Positions 1 to 8,029 of a stretch of DNA of 46,252 nucleotides are shown here, in pieces (position 1 is the first letter of the stretch; each line of letters opens with the position of its first letter). The position numbers were made by a program, and so were the translations under genes. Origin of the DNA: Extensimonas vulgaris (GTDB lineage Bacteria; Pseudomonadota; Gammaproteobacteria; Burkholderiales; Burkholderiaceae_C). The notes below the pieces were generated by a model. It saw only the letters and a program-made list of their open reading frames with translations, was not told the origin of the DNA and ran no database searches. Location: NCBI RefSeq assembly GCF_003337425.1, contig NZ_QPJU01000013.1:1-46252 (forward strand). Direction: 5' to 3'.

Positions 1-1
1 C

Positions 2-88
2 AAGAGTTGGGCCAAAGAACAACTCTTGGCAGAGGTGCAAGCGCTGCTGGATGGTTACGGTAAGACATTCCACATCAGTTTCAAGTGA
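2..88 (+). CDS. C-terminal end of an unidentified protein (partial)
   Basis: An open frame enters from the left edge and ends at TGA 86-88, giving 28 residues that end in GKTFHISFK. The composition (SWAKEQLLAEVQALLDGYG) reads like a genuine amphipathic protein tail, but it is too short to assign to a family. A dispersed repeat begins six bases after the stop. The rest of the gene lies outside the window. Confidence 0.5.
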   Translation, partial: KSWAKEQLLAEVQALLDGYGKTFHISFK

Positions 89-94
89 TTACTT

Positions 95-299
95 ATTTCA
101 AATTCGTAGTCGTAGTAGAGCCGCGCCACCTCTGTGGACAAGCGCGGTTTTCTTTGGTTTGACGGGCACTTGCGGGCCTGCAAAGGCTGTGCGCTGGTGG
201 GCTGGGGGCCCGTGCGTGAAAGGGGACAACCCGGCCGCAGCGCGTGCGCCTGTGGACAAGGCACGCTTTGCCCGATTTTTGTCCCCAGCTTTTTGCACA
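95..299. repeat. 205-bp dispersed repeat, copy 1
   Basis: This segment is nearly identical to 10306-10510 (by eye six mismatches and no gaps). It starts ATTTCAAATTCG and ends TTTTTGCACA. It contains TGTGGACAA twice, plus GGGGACAAC and TTTTTGTCCCC, which are inverted relative to each other. I find no convincing reading frame in it. The remaining non-coding stretch to 377 holds a small hairpin (AATGGGG/CCCCATT near 324-343) just past the carboxylase stop codon, possibly a weak terminator for that leftward operon. Confidence 0.85.
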
Positions 300-377
300 G
301 CGCCACGCCCGGCGAACGGGAAATGGGGAACCTGCCCCCATTCCTGGCCACGAATACCCGTGGCAATCCATGCGGCC

Positions 378-2375
378 TCAGGCTTCCTCGTCCGGTTCGA
401 TGACCGCAACGATGGCGTTGCGCTCCACCGTCTGTCCCGGCTGGCAGTGGATCGCCGTCACGGTGCCTGCGCATTCGGCGCAGATGCGCATTTCCATCTT
501 CATCGACTCGAGCAGCGCCACCACGGCGCCTTTTTCGACATGGTCGCCCACGGCGGCGTTCACCTTGAGGATCAGGCCCATCATCGGCGCCTTGAGCTCG
601 CCGCTGGCCTGCGCCGCAGCGCTGATGTATGACAGATAGGGCACGGCCTGAAACGCATGCACGCCCTGGCGGTCGTGCAGGTACAGCGTGTCACCGTCCT
701 GGTACAGGCGCACGCGCTCGCGCCGCGCCGCAACGATGGCCAAAAAGTCGTCCCCGCCCGCGGGCTGCAGCGCCACGCGCAGGCTGTCTTCGCCCACGCC
801 TATGCACATGCTGCCGTCGGCCTGCAGCGGCGCAAAGCGGATCGCCACGCTGCCGCCGCGATACGCCATGTGCAGGCTGGGCGCGGCGCTGAGGCTCTCG
901 TCGCCCGTGCCCAGGCTCCAGCCGCTGCAGCCCCAGCCCTGCCACAGCGGCCGTGTCGTGTTGCGGCGCTGCGCGTAGAGCCAGTAGTAGGCCGCGAGCG
1001 CGAGCGTCTGGCGCGTCTGCTGCGCGGCGCGCAAGTCCCAGCTTGCGATCTGCTCGTCGATCAGGCGCGTGTGAAAGCGCGCGCTGCGCGTCTCGGGCAG
1101 GTCGATCAGGCGCTTGAGGAAGTCGCAGTTCGTCGTCACGCCGAAGATTGCCGTGTCGTCGAGCGCCAGGCGCAACCTGTCGAGCGCGGCGTCGCGCGTG
1201 TCGGCGTGCGTGATGAGCTTGGCGAGCATGGGGTCGTAATAGGGCGTGACTTCCATGCCCGCCTCGATGCCGGTTTCCACGCGCACGCCCTCACGCGGAA
1301 AACGCACCTGCACGAGCCGCCCCGTCGAGGGCAAAAAGCCCTGCGCCGGGTCTTCGGCGCAGATGCGCGCCTCGACCGCATGGCCGTGCAACTGCACGTC
1401 CTCCTGGCGCAGCGGCAGGCCCTCGCCCGCGGCGATGCGCAGCATGAGCTCGACGATGTCCAGGCCCGTGACTGCTTCGGTCACGGGGTGCTCGACCTGC
1501 AGGCGTGGGTTGACTTCGAGGAAGTAGTAGTCCTCGCCGCCGACGATGAACTCCACCGTGCCCACGCCGCGGTACTTCAGGCGCTGGCCCAGGCGCACGG
1601 CGTCGGCCGTCATGCGCGCGCGCAGCTCGGGGTCGAGCTGGGCCGCGGGCGCTTCTTCGATGAGCTTCTGGTGGCGGCGCTGCAGCGTGCATTCGCGCTC
1701 GAACAGGTGGATCACGTGGCCCTTGCCGTCGCCCACGATCTGCACCTCGATGTGGCGGCCGCGCTCGACCAGTTTTTCGACGATCAGCCCGGCGCTGCCG
1801 AACGAGCTCTTGGCTTCGCGCATGGCGGCGTCGATTTCGTCCTCCAGCCCCGCGAGCTGCGCGATCGCGCGCATGCCCTTGCCGCCACCGCCGGCCGCGG
1901 CCTTGAGCATCACGGGCAGGCCGGTCTGGCGCACCAGCGCGGCGATTTCGGCGCGGTCTTCGCTGGGCGTGCGGCTGCCGGGCACCGTGGGCACGCCTGC
2001 GGCCTGCGCCTCCTGCTTGGCCGCGGCCTTGTCGCCCAGGCGGTCTATGACCTCGCCCGTGGGGCCGATGAAGACCAGGCCCGCGGCCTCGACGGCGCGC
2101 GCGAACGCGGCGTTCTCGGCCAGAAAGCCGAAGCCCGGGTGGATGGCCTGCGCGCCCGTGGCCTGGGCCGCGGCGATCACCGCGTCCATGCGCAGGTAGC
2201 TCTCGGACGCCGGCGCGCCGCCGATTTCGATCGACTCGCCGATCTCCTTGACGTGCAGCGCGTCGCGGTCGGCCACCGAGTGCACGCCCGCCACTTCCAC
2301 GCCCAGGCGCCGGCAGGTGCGCGCGATGCGGCAGGCGATTTCGCCGCGGTTGGCTATCAGTATTTTCTTGAACAT
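378..2375 (-). CDS. Acyl-CoA carboxylase alpha subunit (biotin carboxylase plus biotin carrier domain)
   Basis: 665 residues, usual for alpha subunits of 3-methylcrotonyl-, geranyl- or propionyl-CoA carboxylases. It carboxylates its own biotin with ATP and bicarbonate and passes the carboxyl group to a carboxyltransferase. Domains in order: biotin carboxylase N-terminal domain (starts MFKKILIANRGEIACRIART), ATP-grasp with the glycine-rich loop AAAGGGGKGM, biotin carboxylase C-terminal domain, and a C-terminal biotinyl domain with ESMKMEM, where Lys626 is the expected biotin site. The ATG at 2375 is chosen because the family start MFKKILIANRGE begins there; the frame is open upstream, but that part only mirrors the preceding gene. 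It lies 11 bases after the stop of carboxyltransferase A, so the two form one leftward operon. Substrate is not determinable from sequence alone. Confidence 0.93.
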   Translation of the reverse strand: MFKKILIANRGEIACRIARTCRRLGVEVAGVHSVADRDALHVKEIGESIEIGGAPASESYLRMDAVIAAAQATGAQAIHPGFGFLAENAAFARAVEAAGLVFIGPTGEVIDRLGDKAAAKQEAQAAGVPTVPGSRTPSEDRAEIAALVRQTGLPVMLKAAAGGGGKGMRAIAQLAGLEDEIDAAMREAKSSFGSAGLIVEKLVERGRHIEVQIVGDGKGHVIHLFERECTLQRRHQKLIEEAPAAQLDPELRARMTADAVRLGQRLKYRGVGTVEFIVGGEDYYFLEVNPRLQVEHPVTEAVTGLDIVELMLRIAAGEGLPLRQEDVQLHGHAVEARICAEDPAQGFLPSTGRLVQVRFPREGVRVETGIEAGMEVTPYYDPMLAKLITHADTRDAALDRLRLALDDTAIFGVTTNCDFLKRLIDLPETRSARFHTRLIDEQIASWDLRAAQQTRQTLALAAYYWLYAQRRNTTRPLWQGWGCSGWSLGTGDESLSAAPSLHMAYRGGSVAIRFAPLQADGSMCIGVGEDSLRVALQPAGGDDFLAIVAARRERVRLYQDGDTLYLHDRQGVHAFQAVPYLSYISAAAQASGELKAPMMGLILKVNAAVGDHVEKGAVVALLESMKMEMRICAECAGTVTAIHCQPGQTVERNAIVAVIEPDEEA

Positions 2376-2386
2376 GACAACGGCCC

Positions 2387-3961
2387 TCACATGCGATAGA
2401 CGCCGTAGCGCGTGGGAACTTCGGGCACGCAGCCGGCCAGATCGAGCAGCATGCCCAGCACGGGGCGCGTCTCCACGGGGTCTATGACCATGTCGCACCA
2501 GGTGTGGCGCGCGAAGTTGTAGGCGTTGGCGAAGTCTTCGAAGGTCTTGCGCACGGGGGCCTTGTAGGCTTCGCGCTCCTCGTCGGTCCAGCTCGTGCCG
2601 TCGCGCTTGTGCTGGTCGTCCTTGACCATCGCGAGCGTGGTCGCGGCCTGCTCGGGGCCCATGATGGCGGCGCGGCCGTTGGGCCACATGAGCAGCGCGT
2701 TGGGCTTGAACGGGCGCCCGCACATCGCCAGGTAGCCCGCGCCGTAGGAGCCGCCGATGATCAGCGTGTATTTGGGCACGTTGGCACTGGTCATCGCGGT
2801 GATCATCTTCGCGCCGTGCTTGGCGATGCCAGCCTCCTCGGCCTCACGCCCGACCATGAAGCCGTTGATGTCGGCCATGAACAGCAGCGGAATGCCGCGC
2901 TGGCAGCACAGCTCGATGAACTGCGTGGCCTTCATCGCGCTTTCAGAAAACAGCACGCCGTTGTTGCACAGGATGCCGATCTCGAAACCCATGATGCGCG
3001 CAAAGCCGGTGATCAGCGTGTCGCCGTAGCCGGGCTTGAACTCGTGCAGCTCGCTGCCGTCGATCAGGCGCAGCACGATCTCGCGGTTGTCGGTGGGAAT
3101 GCGCGGGTCGGCGCTGACGATGCCGTAGATCTCGCGCGGGTCGTGCAGCGGCGCGCGCGGCGGCGCCACGTCACGGCGCTGGCGCGGCAGGTCGCCGAGG
3201 TTGGCGACGATGTCGCGCAGCATGGCCATGGCGTGGTTGTCGTTTTCGGCCAGGTTGTCCGCGGTGCCGCTGAGCGTGGTCTGGCGCTCGGCGTCGCCGG
3301 CGGCCAGCGCGGGCTCGGGGCCGAAGGCCAGCGCGCCCTGCTTGCGCACCATCACCACCTGGTCGCACAGCGCGGGTGCAAACGCCAGGATGTCAGCCGC
3401 CGGGCCGTGCACGCTCGCGATCTGCGGCACGCCGTCGCGCGACATGCGCAGCTGGTAGTAGTAAATCGAGCCAAACTGCCCGTCGTCGGGGAACACGCCC
3501 GGTTCTTCCTTTTCAGCCGGCGGCGCGGGCTGGGCGAGCATGATGCAGGGCAGGCGGTGCTGCCAGGCAAAGCGCAGCGCGCGCACGTGCTTTTTGCAGG
3601 TGATGGCGTTGTAGCTGCCGCCATCGACGCTCGCGTCGTTGGCAATCACCATGCACGGCCGCCCCGCGACCACGCCCACGCCCGTGACGATGGCCGCGCC
3701 GGGCGGCTGCCCCGGGTACAGCCCCTCGCCGCCGAGCTGGCACAGCTCCAGAAACGGCGAGCCCGCGTCGAGCAGCGCCGCGACGCGCTCGCGCGCAAGC
3801 AGCTGCTTGGCCTGGCGCAGCTTTTCCTGCGCAGGCAGCGGGCCCGCGGCCAGCGCGGCGGCGCGGCGCGCGTGCAGGTCGGCGATGCGCGCCGCGTATG
3901 CGGCCTGGTTGGCCTGAAACTCCGGCGTGCCGGCCGAAAGCGAGGATTTCATGACACTCAT
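2387..3961 (-). CDS. Acyl-CoA carboxyltransferase paralog A (beta subunit) with degenerate N-lobe active site
   Basis: 524 residues, of the methylcrotonyl/propionyl-CoA carboxylase beta family (two crotonase-fold lobes). The C-lobe, which binds biotin, looks intact: GGSYGAG at 403-409, INGFMVG at 365-371 and MGPEQAA at 434-440. The N-lobe, which binds acyl-CoA, is abnormal. The expected Ser-Gly-Gly-Ala loop is replaced by QPAPPAEKE (144-152), and the second glycine-rich loop (normally CTAGGAYVPA) reads PAADILAFAPA (187-197). The LGGAxxH motif is also gone (AERQTTLSG, 224-232). The frame is uninterrupted and codon use is like its neighbours, so it is not an obvious pseudogene. The start has an AGGAG ribosome site seven bases upstream. 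Divergent from paralog B; followed by the alpha subunit. Confidence 0.9.
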   Translation of the reverse strand: MSVMKSSLSAGTPEFQANQAAYAARIADLHARRAAALAAGPLPAQEKLRQAKQLLARERVAALLDAGSPFLELCQLGGEGLYPGQPPGAAIVTGVGVVAGRPCMVIANDASVDGGSYNAITCKKHVRALRFAWQHRLPCIMLAQPAPPAEKEEPGVFPDDGQFGSIYYYQLRMSRDGVPQIASVHGPAADILAFAPALCDQVVMVRKQGALAFGPEPALAAGDAERQTTLSGTADNLAENDNHAMAMLRDIVANLGDLPRQRRDVAPPRAPLHDPREIYGIVSADPRIPTDNREIVLRLIDGSELHEFKPGYGDTLITGFARIMGFEIGILCNNGVLFSESAMKATQFIELCCQRGIPLLFMADINGFMVGREAEEAGIAKHGAKMITAMTSANVPKYTLIIGGSYGAGYLAMCGRPFKPNALLMWPNGRAAIMGPEQAATTLAMVKDDQHKRDGTSWTDEEREAYKAPVRKTFEDFANAYNFARHTWCDMVIDPVETRPVLGMLLDLAGCVPEVPTRYGVYRM

Positions 3962-4063
3962 TGCAAACTCCTCTCGGGCCGGGGTACGTCAGCGGCGATG
4001 GGCGCGACGTGGGGGGCGCTGCGGTCGTGGTTCATGGTGCAAGGATGGTGGGGGAAAACTGCG

Positions 4064-4093
4064 TTGCAAAAATCGTCCGAAGGTAGGTAAGAT
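4064..4093 (+). promoter_or_regulatory. Probable sigma-70 promoter of carboxyltransferase B
   Basis: TTGCAA (4064-4069), an 18-base spacer, then TAAGAT (4088-4093). The -10 abuts the palindrome at 4093-4108, so a protein bound there would block initiation. Confidence 0.45.
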
Positions 4094-4108
4094 AACAAAC
4101 ATTTGTTA
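4093..4108. promoter_or_regulatory. Palindromic operator between the divergent carboxyltransferase genes
   Basis: TAACAAACATTTGTTA has perfect 7-bp arms around a 2-bp centre. It lies at the expected start-point region of gene B and 18 bases before its ATG. AT-rich palindromes of this size in acyl-CoA catabolic loci are commonly bound by TetR-family repressors, but no regulator gene lies in this window, so the binding protein is unknown. Confidence 0.65.
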
Positions 4109-4126
4109 GTTCACCAAGCCCAAGCC

Positions 4127-5668
4127 ATGACTTCGACTGCACTGCCCACGATCGCGTCCCAGGTCGCCACCGACGATCCGGCCTTCCAGCAACGGTGCGC
4201 GGCCTACCAGCGCTTTCTGGCGCAGCTGCAGGAGCGCAGCGCCGAAGCCCTGCAGGGCGGCAGCGCCAAGGCGCGCAAGCTGCACCAGGAGCGCGGCCAG
4301 ATGCTGCCGCGCGAGCGCATCACCGCGCTGACCGACCCCGGCACGCCGTTCATCGAGCTCGCCCAGCTCGCGGGCGCCGACATGTACGAGGGCGTGCCGC
4401 CGGGCGCAACCATCATCACGGGCGTAGGCTGGGTCTGTGGGCGCGCGTGCATGCTGATCATCAACGACGCCACCGTCAAGGGCGGCACCATGTTCGGCAT
4501 GACCACCAAAAAGCACACGCGCGCGCAGCTGTTCGCGTGGCAGCACCGCCTGCCCTGCATCACCATGGTGCAGTCGGGCGGCGGCTTTCTGCCCGATCTG
4601 GCCAACATCTTCCCCGACGAAGGCCAGGCCGGCTCCATCATGTACAACCAGGTCAAGATGTCGTCCGAGGCCATTGCGCAGATCGCCATCGTGCACGGCC
4701 CCTCGACCGCGGGCGGCGCCTACATCCCCGCGCTGTGCGACGAGGTGGTCATCATCCGCAGGCAGGGCGCGATGTTCCTCGGCAGCCCGCAGCTCGTGTT
4801 CGCCGCGACCGGAGAGGTGATCGACAGCGAAGCCCTGGGCGGCGCCGAAATGCACAGCCGCGTCTCGGGCGTGACCGACCACATCGCCGACGACGACCGC
4901 CACGCGCTCGAGATCACGCGCCACATCGTCGCGCACCTGGGCGAGCCGCCGCGCCTGCGCTGGACGCGCGCCGCCGCAGAGCCGCCGCGCTACGAGCCGG
5001 CCGAGCTCTACGGCCTGGCGCGCACGCACGCAAGCGACCCTTACCACGCGCACGAAATCATCGCGCGCCTCGTCGATGGCAGCCGCTTTCAGGAGTTCAA
5101 GCAACTGCACGGCGAGACGCTGGTCACCGGCTTTGCGCACATCGAGGGCATCGAAGTCGGCGTGCTCGCGGGCAACGGCGCGCTCACCGCGCAGGCCGGC
5201 GCCAAAGGGGCGCACTTCATCGAGCTGTGCTGCCAGCGCGACATTCCGCTGCTGTTCCTCGTCGATTCACCGGGCTTTCTGTCGGGCGAGGATTCCGAAC
5301 GCCAGGGCGTGGGCAAGCACGGCGCCAAGCTCATGAACGCCGTGGCCAATGCCGACGTGCCCAAGTTCACGCTGATCACCGGCCACGCCTGGGGCGCCGC
5401 CTACTACGCGCTGTGCGGGCGCGCGCTCAAGCCCAACGCACTGCTGATGTGGCCCAACGCGCGCGCCGCGCTGCGTGCCCCCACAGGCGCCCCCACGGGC
5501 ACGGCCAGCGGCGCGGCCGAATACGCCGGCGCCATGGACTGGGCACGCCAGCTGTGGTGCGACATGGTCATCGACCCCGTGCAAACGCGCCCCGTGCTCG
5601 CCGAGCTGCTCGCCATGGCCGGACGCACTCCCGCCAAAGACACGCAGTACGCGGTGTTTCGCATGTGA
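4127..5668 (+). CDS. Acyl-CoA carboxyltransferase paralog B (beta subunit) with degenerate C-lobe active site
   Basis: 513 residues, same family as paralog A. Here the N-lobe is canonical: QSGGGFLPD (149-157), GPSTAGGAYIPA (191-202) and LGGAEMH (237-243). The C-lobe departs from the family. The usual GGSxGAGxYxMCGR reads GHAWGAAYYALCGR (419-432), ITGFMVG reads SPGFLSG (381-387), and the segment that normally carries G-x-EQAA plus about 35 residues is replaced by a short Ala/Gly/Thr/Pro stretch (449-465). The end (CDMVIDPVQTRPVL, then FRM) is again family-like. The ATG at 4127 is preferred to an upstream TTG at 4103, which lies inside the operator. Probable partner of paralog A and of the alpha subunit. 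Confidence 0.9.
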   Translation: MTSTALPTIASQVATDDPAFQQRCAAYQRFLAQLQERSAEALQGGSAKARKLHQERGQMLPRERITALTDPGTPFIELAQLAGADMYEGVPPGATIITGVGWVCGRACMLIINDATVKGGTMFGMTTKKHTRAQLFAWQHRLPCITMVQSGGGFLPDLANIFPDEGQAGSIMYNQVKMSSEAIAQIAIVHGPSTAGGAYIPALCDEVVIIRRQGAMFLGSPQLVFAATGEVIDSEALGGAEMHSRVSGVTDHIADDDRHALEITRHIVAHLGEPPRLRWTRAAAEPPRYEPAELYGLARTHASDPYHAHEIIARLVDGSRFQEFKQLHGETLVTGFAHIEGIEVGVLAGNGALTAQAGAKGAHFIELCCQRDIPLLFLVDSPGFLSGEDSERQGVGKHGAKLMNAVANADVPKFTLITGHAWGAAYYALCGRALKPNALLMWPNARAALRAPTGAPTGTASGAAEYAGAMDWARQLWCDMVIDPVQTRPVLAELLAMAGRTPAKDTQYAVFRM

Positions 5669-5787
5669 ATCGCCGCTGCGCGGCCAAGGCACAATGCGCG
5701 GACTGCACTGCCCGTGCTTGCTGCAAGGGTGCGCCGCTACAGCAGGCTCGCGGCGGCACCTCCTGCGGCGCCAAGGATGAGCCCACC

Positions 5788-7320
5788 ATGTCCACTGCCG
5801 CTTTTTCTGCCCTGACCGCGTCCCCGCAAGACCCTTCCTCCCCGCCCTCCCCCCATGCGCGCCAGCAGCGCCAAGCCGAAGTCGTGCGTGCGCTGCAGCG
5901 CGTGCTGCCCGCGCACATGCTGCTGTGGCACAGCGAAGACACCACGCCCTACGAGTGCGACGGCCTCACGGCCTACCGCCAGCGCCCACTGGTCGTGTGC
6001 CTGCCCGAAACCGAGGCGCAGGTGCAAGCCGTGCTGCAAACCTGCCACGCGCTGCAGGTGCCCGTGGTGGCACGCGGTGCAGGCACGGGGCTTTCGGGCG
6101 GGGCGCTGCCGCATGACATGGGCGTGACGCTCTCGCTCGCGCGCTTCAACCGCATCCTGCAGATCGACCCGCTTGCGCGCACCGCGCGCGTGCAATGCGG
6201 CGTGCGCAACCTCGCCATCAGCGAAGCCGCCGCGCCGCACGGCCTGTATTACGCGCCCGACCCAAGCAGCCAGATCGCCTGCACCATCGGCGGCAACGTG
6301 GCCGAGAACTCGGGCGGCGTGCACTGCCTCAAATACGGCCTCACGGTGCACAACGTGCTGCGCGTGCGCGGCTTCACGGTGGAGGGCGAGCCCGTCGAAT
6401 TCGGCAGTGAGGCGCTCGATGCGCCCGGCTACGACCTGCTCGCCGCGGTGATCGGCAGCGAAGGCATGCTGGCCGTGACCACCGAAGTCACCGTGCGCCT
6501 GATCCCCAAGCCACAGCTTGCGCGCTGCATCATGGCGAGCTTCGACGACGTGCGCAAAGCCGGCGAGGCCGTGGCCGAAGTCATCGCCGCCGGCATCATC
6601 CCGGCCGGGCTGGAGATGATGGACAAGCCCATGATCGCCGCCGTCGAAGACTTCGTGCACGCCGGCTACGACCTCGACGCCGCCGCCATCCTGCTGTGCG
6701 AAAGCGACGGCACGCCCGCCGAGGTTCAAGAAGAAATCGAGCGCATGACGCAGGTGCTGCTTGCCGCAGGCGCTACGAAAATCGCAGTAAGCCAGTCCGA
6801 GGAAGAGCGCCTGCGCTTTTGGAGCGGGCGCAAAAACGCCTTCCCCGCGAGCGGCCGCATCAGCCCCGACTACATGTGCATGGACTCGACCATCCCGCGC
6901 AAGCGCCTCGCCGACATGCTCCAGGCCATCGCCGCGATGGAGCGCAAGTATCAACTGCGCTGCGTCAACGTGTTCCACGCTGGCGACGGCAACCTGCACC
7001 CGCTGATCCTGTTCGACGCCAACGACCCAGACCAGCTGCACCGCTGCGAGCTGTTCGGCGCCGACATCCTCGAAACCAGCGTGGCCATGGGCGGCACCGT
7101 GACCGGCGAGCACGGCGTGGGCGTGGAAAAGCTCAACTCCATGTGCGTGCAGTTTTCCGCCGAGGAAAACGCGCAGATGCATGCCCTCAAGGCCGCCTTC
7201 GACCCCGCAGGGCTGCTCAACCCCGGCAAGGTCATCCCCACGCTGCACCGCTGCGCCGAGTACGGCAAGATGCTGGTGCGCGGCGGGCAGCTCGCGCACC
7301 CGGAGCTGGAGCGGTTTTGA
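5788..7320 (+). CDS. glcD: FAD-linked oxidase, glycolate oxidase subunit GlcD-like
   Basis: 510 residues, close to the usual length of GlcD. It has the FAD-binding PCMH fold (ARGAGTGLSGGALPHDMGV, then IGGNVAENSGGVHCLKYG) and the C-terminal FAD-oxidase domain with NVFHAGDGNLHPLI and GTVTGEHGVGVEK. GlcD oxidises glycolate or a related 2-hydroxy acid together with the GlcE and GlcF subunits. The start has AAGGA 10 bases upstream (5773-5777). Neither glcE nor glcF follows; the next 400 bases are repeats and a toxin remnant, so this copy is either an orphan or was separated from its partners. A D-lactate or 2-hydroxyglutarate dehydrogenase role is an alternative. Confidence 0.85.
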   Translation: MSTAAFSALTASPQDPSSPPSPHARQQRQAEVVRALQRVLPAHMLLWHSEDTTPYECDGLTAYRQRPLVVCLPETEAQVQAVLQTCHALQVPVVARGAGTGLSGGALPHDMGVTLSLARFNRILQIDPLARTARVQCGVRNLAISEAAAPHGLYYAPDPSSQIACTIGGNVAENSGGVHCLKYGLTVHNVLRVRGFTVEGEPVEFGSEALDAPGYDLLAAVIGSEGMLAVTTEVTVRLIPKPQLARCIMASFDDVRKAGEAVAEVIAAGIIPAGLEMMDKPMIAAVEDFVHAGYDLDAAAILLCESDGTPAEVQEEIERMTQVLLAAGATKIAVSQSEEERLRFWSGRKNAFPASGRISPDYMCMDSTIPRKRLADMLQAIAAMERKYQLRCVNVFHAGDGNLHPLILFDANDPDQLHRCELFGADILETSVAMGGTVTGEHGVGVEKLNSMCVQFSAEENAQMHALKAAFDPAGLLNPGKVIPTLHRCAEYGKMLVRGGQLAHPELERF

Positions 7321-7328
7321 GCACCCCC

Positions 7329-7443
7329 CGTCATTGCGCGGGCCGCAAGGCCCGCGGCAATCCATGCGCCTTGACAACAGCACCAGCGCACGCCGCGAAG
7401 GGCAGAACTGGATTGCCGCGCCCCTATGGGGCTCGCAATGACG
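7329..7443. repeat. GTCATTGCGA-type palindromic repeat, copy a
   Basis: About 115 bp beginning CGTCATTGCG and ending CGCAATGACG. The two inner half-sites (CGGCAATCCATG and CTGGATTGCCGCG) are also inverted, so the whole unit can fold on itself. Three other copies occur at 8072-8187, 10109-10224 and 26216-26326. No coding potential. Confidence 0.85.
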
Positions 7444-7463
7444 GCTTGCTTTGCAGCAGTCCC

Positions 7464-7529
7464 AATGACCGTCAGACGTTCGCCAACGCCTGCTTAGGTG
7501 CGCAGCGCCGCCGAATGGACAATCTGGGT
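7464..7529. repeat. Fragment of the 176-bp miniature element (one end)
   Basis: Matches the right-hand portion of the full copy at 18361-18536, from AATGACC to the terminal CAATCTGGGT. Its outer end lies directly against the truncated toxin remnant that follows. Confidence 0.75.
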
Positions 7530-7534
7530 TCCAC

Positions 7535-7627
7535 TTGACCGAGCAGGAAGTCGTGCTGCTGGTAGCGGCATATGCCAAGGCCGACCGAGCCAACATGCTT
7601 GCGGCAGAAATCAAAAAAGGGGTGTGA
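7535..7627 (+). pseudogene. 3' remnant of a RelE/HigB-type toxin gene
   Basis: Thirty codons (LTEQEVVLLVAAYAKADRAN, then MLAAEIKKGV) end at TGA 7625-7627, one base before the antitoxin ATG. The string resembles the C-terminal strand and helix of RelE/HigB mRNA-interferase toxins (hydrophobic run, AYAKADRAN, AAEIK). Everything upstream of about 7530 is miniature-element sequence, so the toxin's N-terminal part has been lost. The assignment rests on this short string and on the adjacent antitoxin. Confidence 0.6.
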
Positions 7628-7628
7628 C

Positions 7629-7952
7629 ATGGACATCCAGAAAATCGACATTGCAAAAGTGGCAGCGGCCATCGAAGCCGATGCCGGCGAGGCCCTGCCC
7701 GATCTGCATCAGGCGCTCGCTGAAGCAAGGGCCGGCCTTGGCCGGATGACGACGCCCGCACAAATGCTGGTGCGTCAAGCACGTGAAAGAACCGGCCTGA
7801 CGCAAGCGGCGTTCGCGGCGCGGATAGCAACCCCTGTGGCCACGCTGCGCGACTGGGAACAGGGAAGATTCGCCCCGCCGGGCGGAGTGGTTTGCCTGCT
7901 GAAGCTCATCATCAAGCACCCGGAGCTGGTGCAAGAACTGGCCGCTGCATAA
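7629..7952 (+). CDS. XRE-family helix-turn-helix antitoxin (HigA/NadS-like)
   Basis: 107 residues. The C-terminal half holds a clear helix-turn-helix: RERTGLTQAAFAARIATPVA and then TLRDWEQGRFAPPGG, a pattern typical of NadS/HigA antitoxins, which bind their own promoter and neutralise a RelE/HigB toxin. The ATG at 7629 is chosen because it sits one base after the toxin remnant's stop, the usual coupling; the frame is open further upstream only through the remnant. With the toxin destroyed this is a solitary antitoxin. Confidence 0.8.
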   Translation: MDIQKIDIAKVAAAIEADAGEALPDLHQALAEARAGLGRMTTPAQMLVRQARERTGLTQAAFAARIATPVATLRDWEQGRFAPPGGVVCLLKLIIKHPELVQELAAA

Positions 7953-8029
7953 GCAGCGCCCCCTGTCGGCGTCGGCAAGCCAGACCTGGGTTACCTCAAC
8001 TCCATCAGCTTTCGCGCCTGCCCATCCCG

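Noticed and set aside
95-299. Chromosomal origin suggested by TGTGGACAA motifs (one base from a DnaA box)
   Set aside because: Only two near-boxes, in a repeat present at two sites, with no dnaA/dnaN/gidA neighbours or AT-rich unwinding region.
657-2399. 580-residue open frame on the plus strand opposite the biotin carboxylase gene
   Set aside because: Antisense shadow caused by GC-rich third positions; the composition is Ala/Arg/His/Val-rich without domains, and the minus strand has a complete recognised gene.
2376-2723. N-terminal extension of the biotin carboxylase
   Set aside because: The extension reads an alternative frame of paralog A and is Arg-rich; the family start lies at 2375.
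2387-3961. Calling carboxyltransferase A a pseudogene
   Set aside because: The frame is complete with a good ribosome site, codon use like its neighbours, and an intact C-lobe; only the N-lobe loops are altered, and these complement paralog B.
4195-5787. Continuous plus-strand frame joining the glcD frame upstream through carboxyltransferase B
   Set aside because: The upstream part is an out-of-frame Arg/Ala/His-rich reading of the carboxyltransferase gene; glcD has its own ATG with a ribosome site at 5788.
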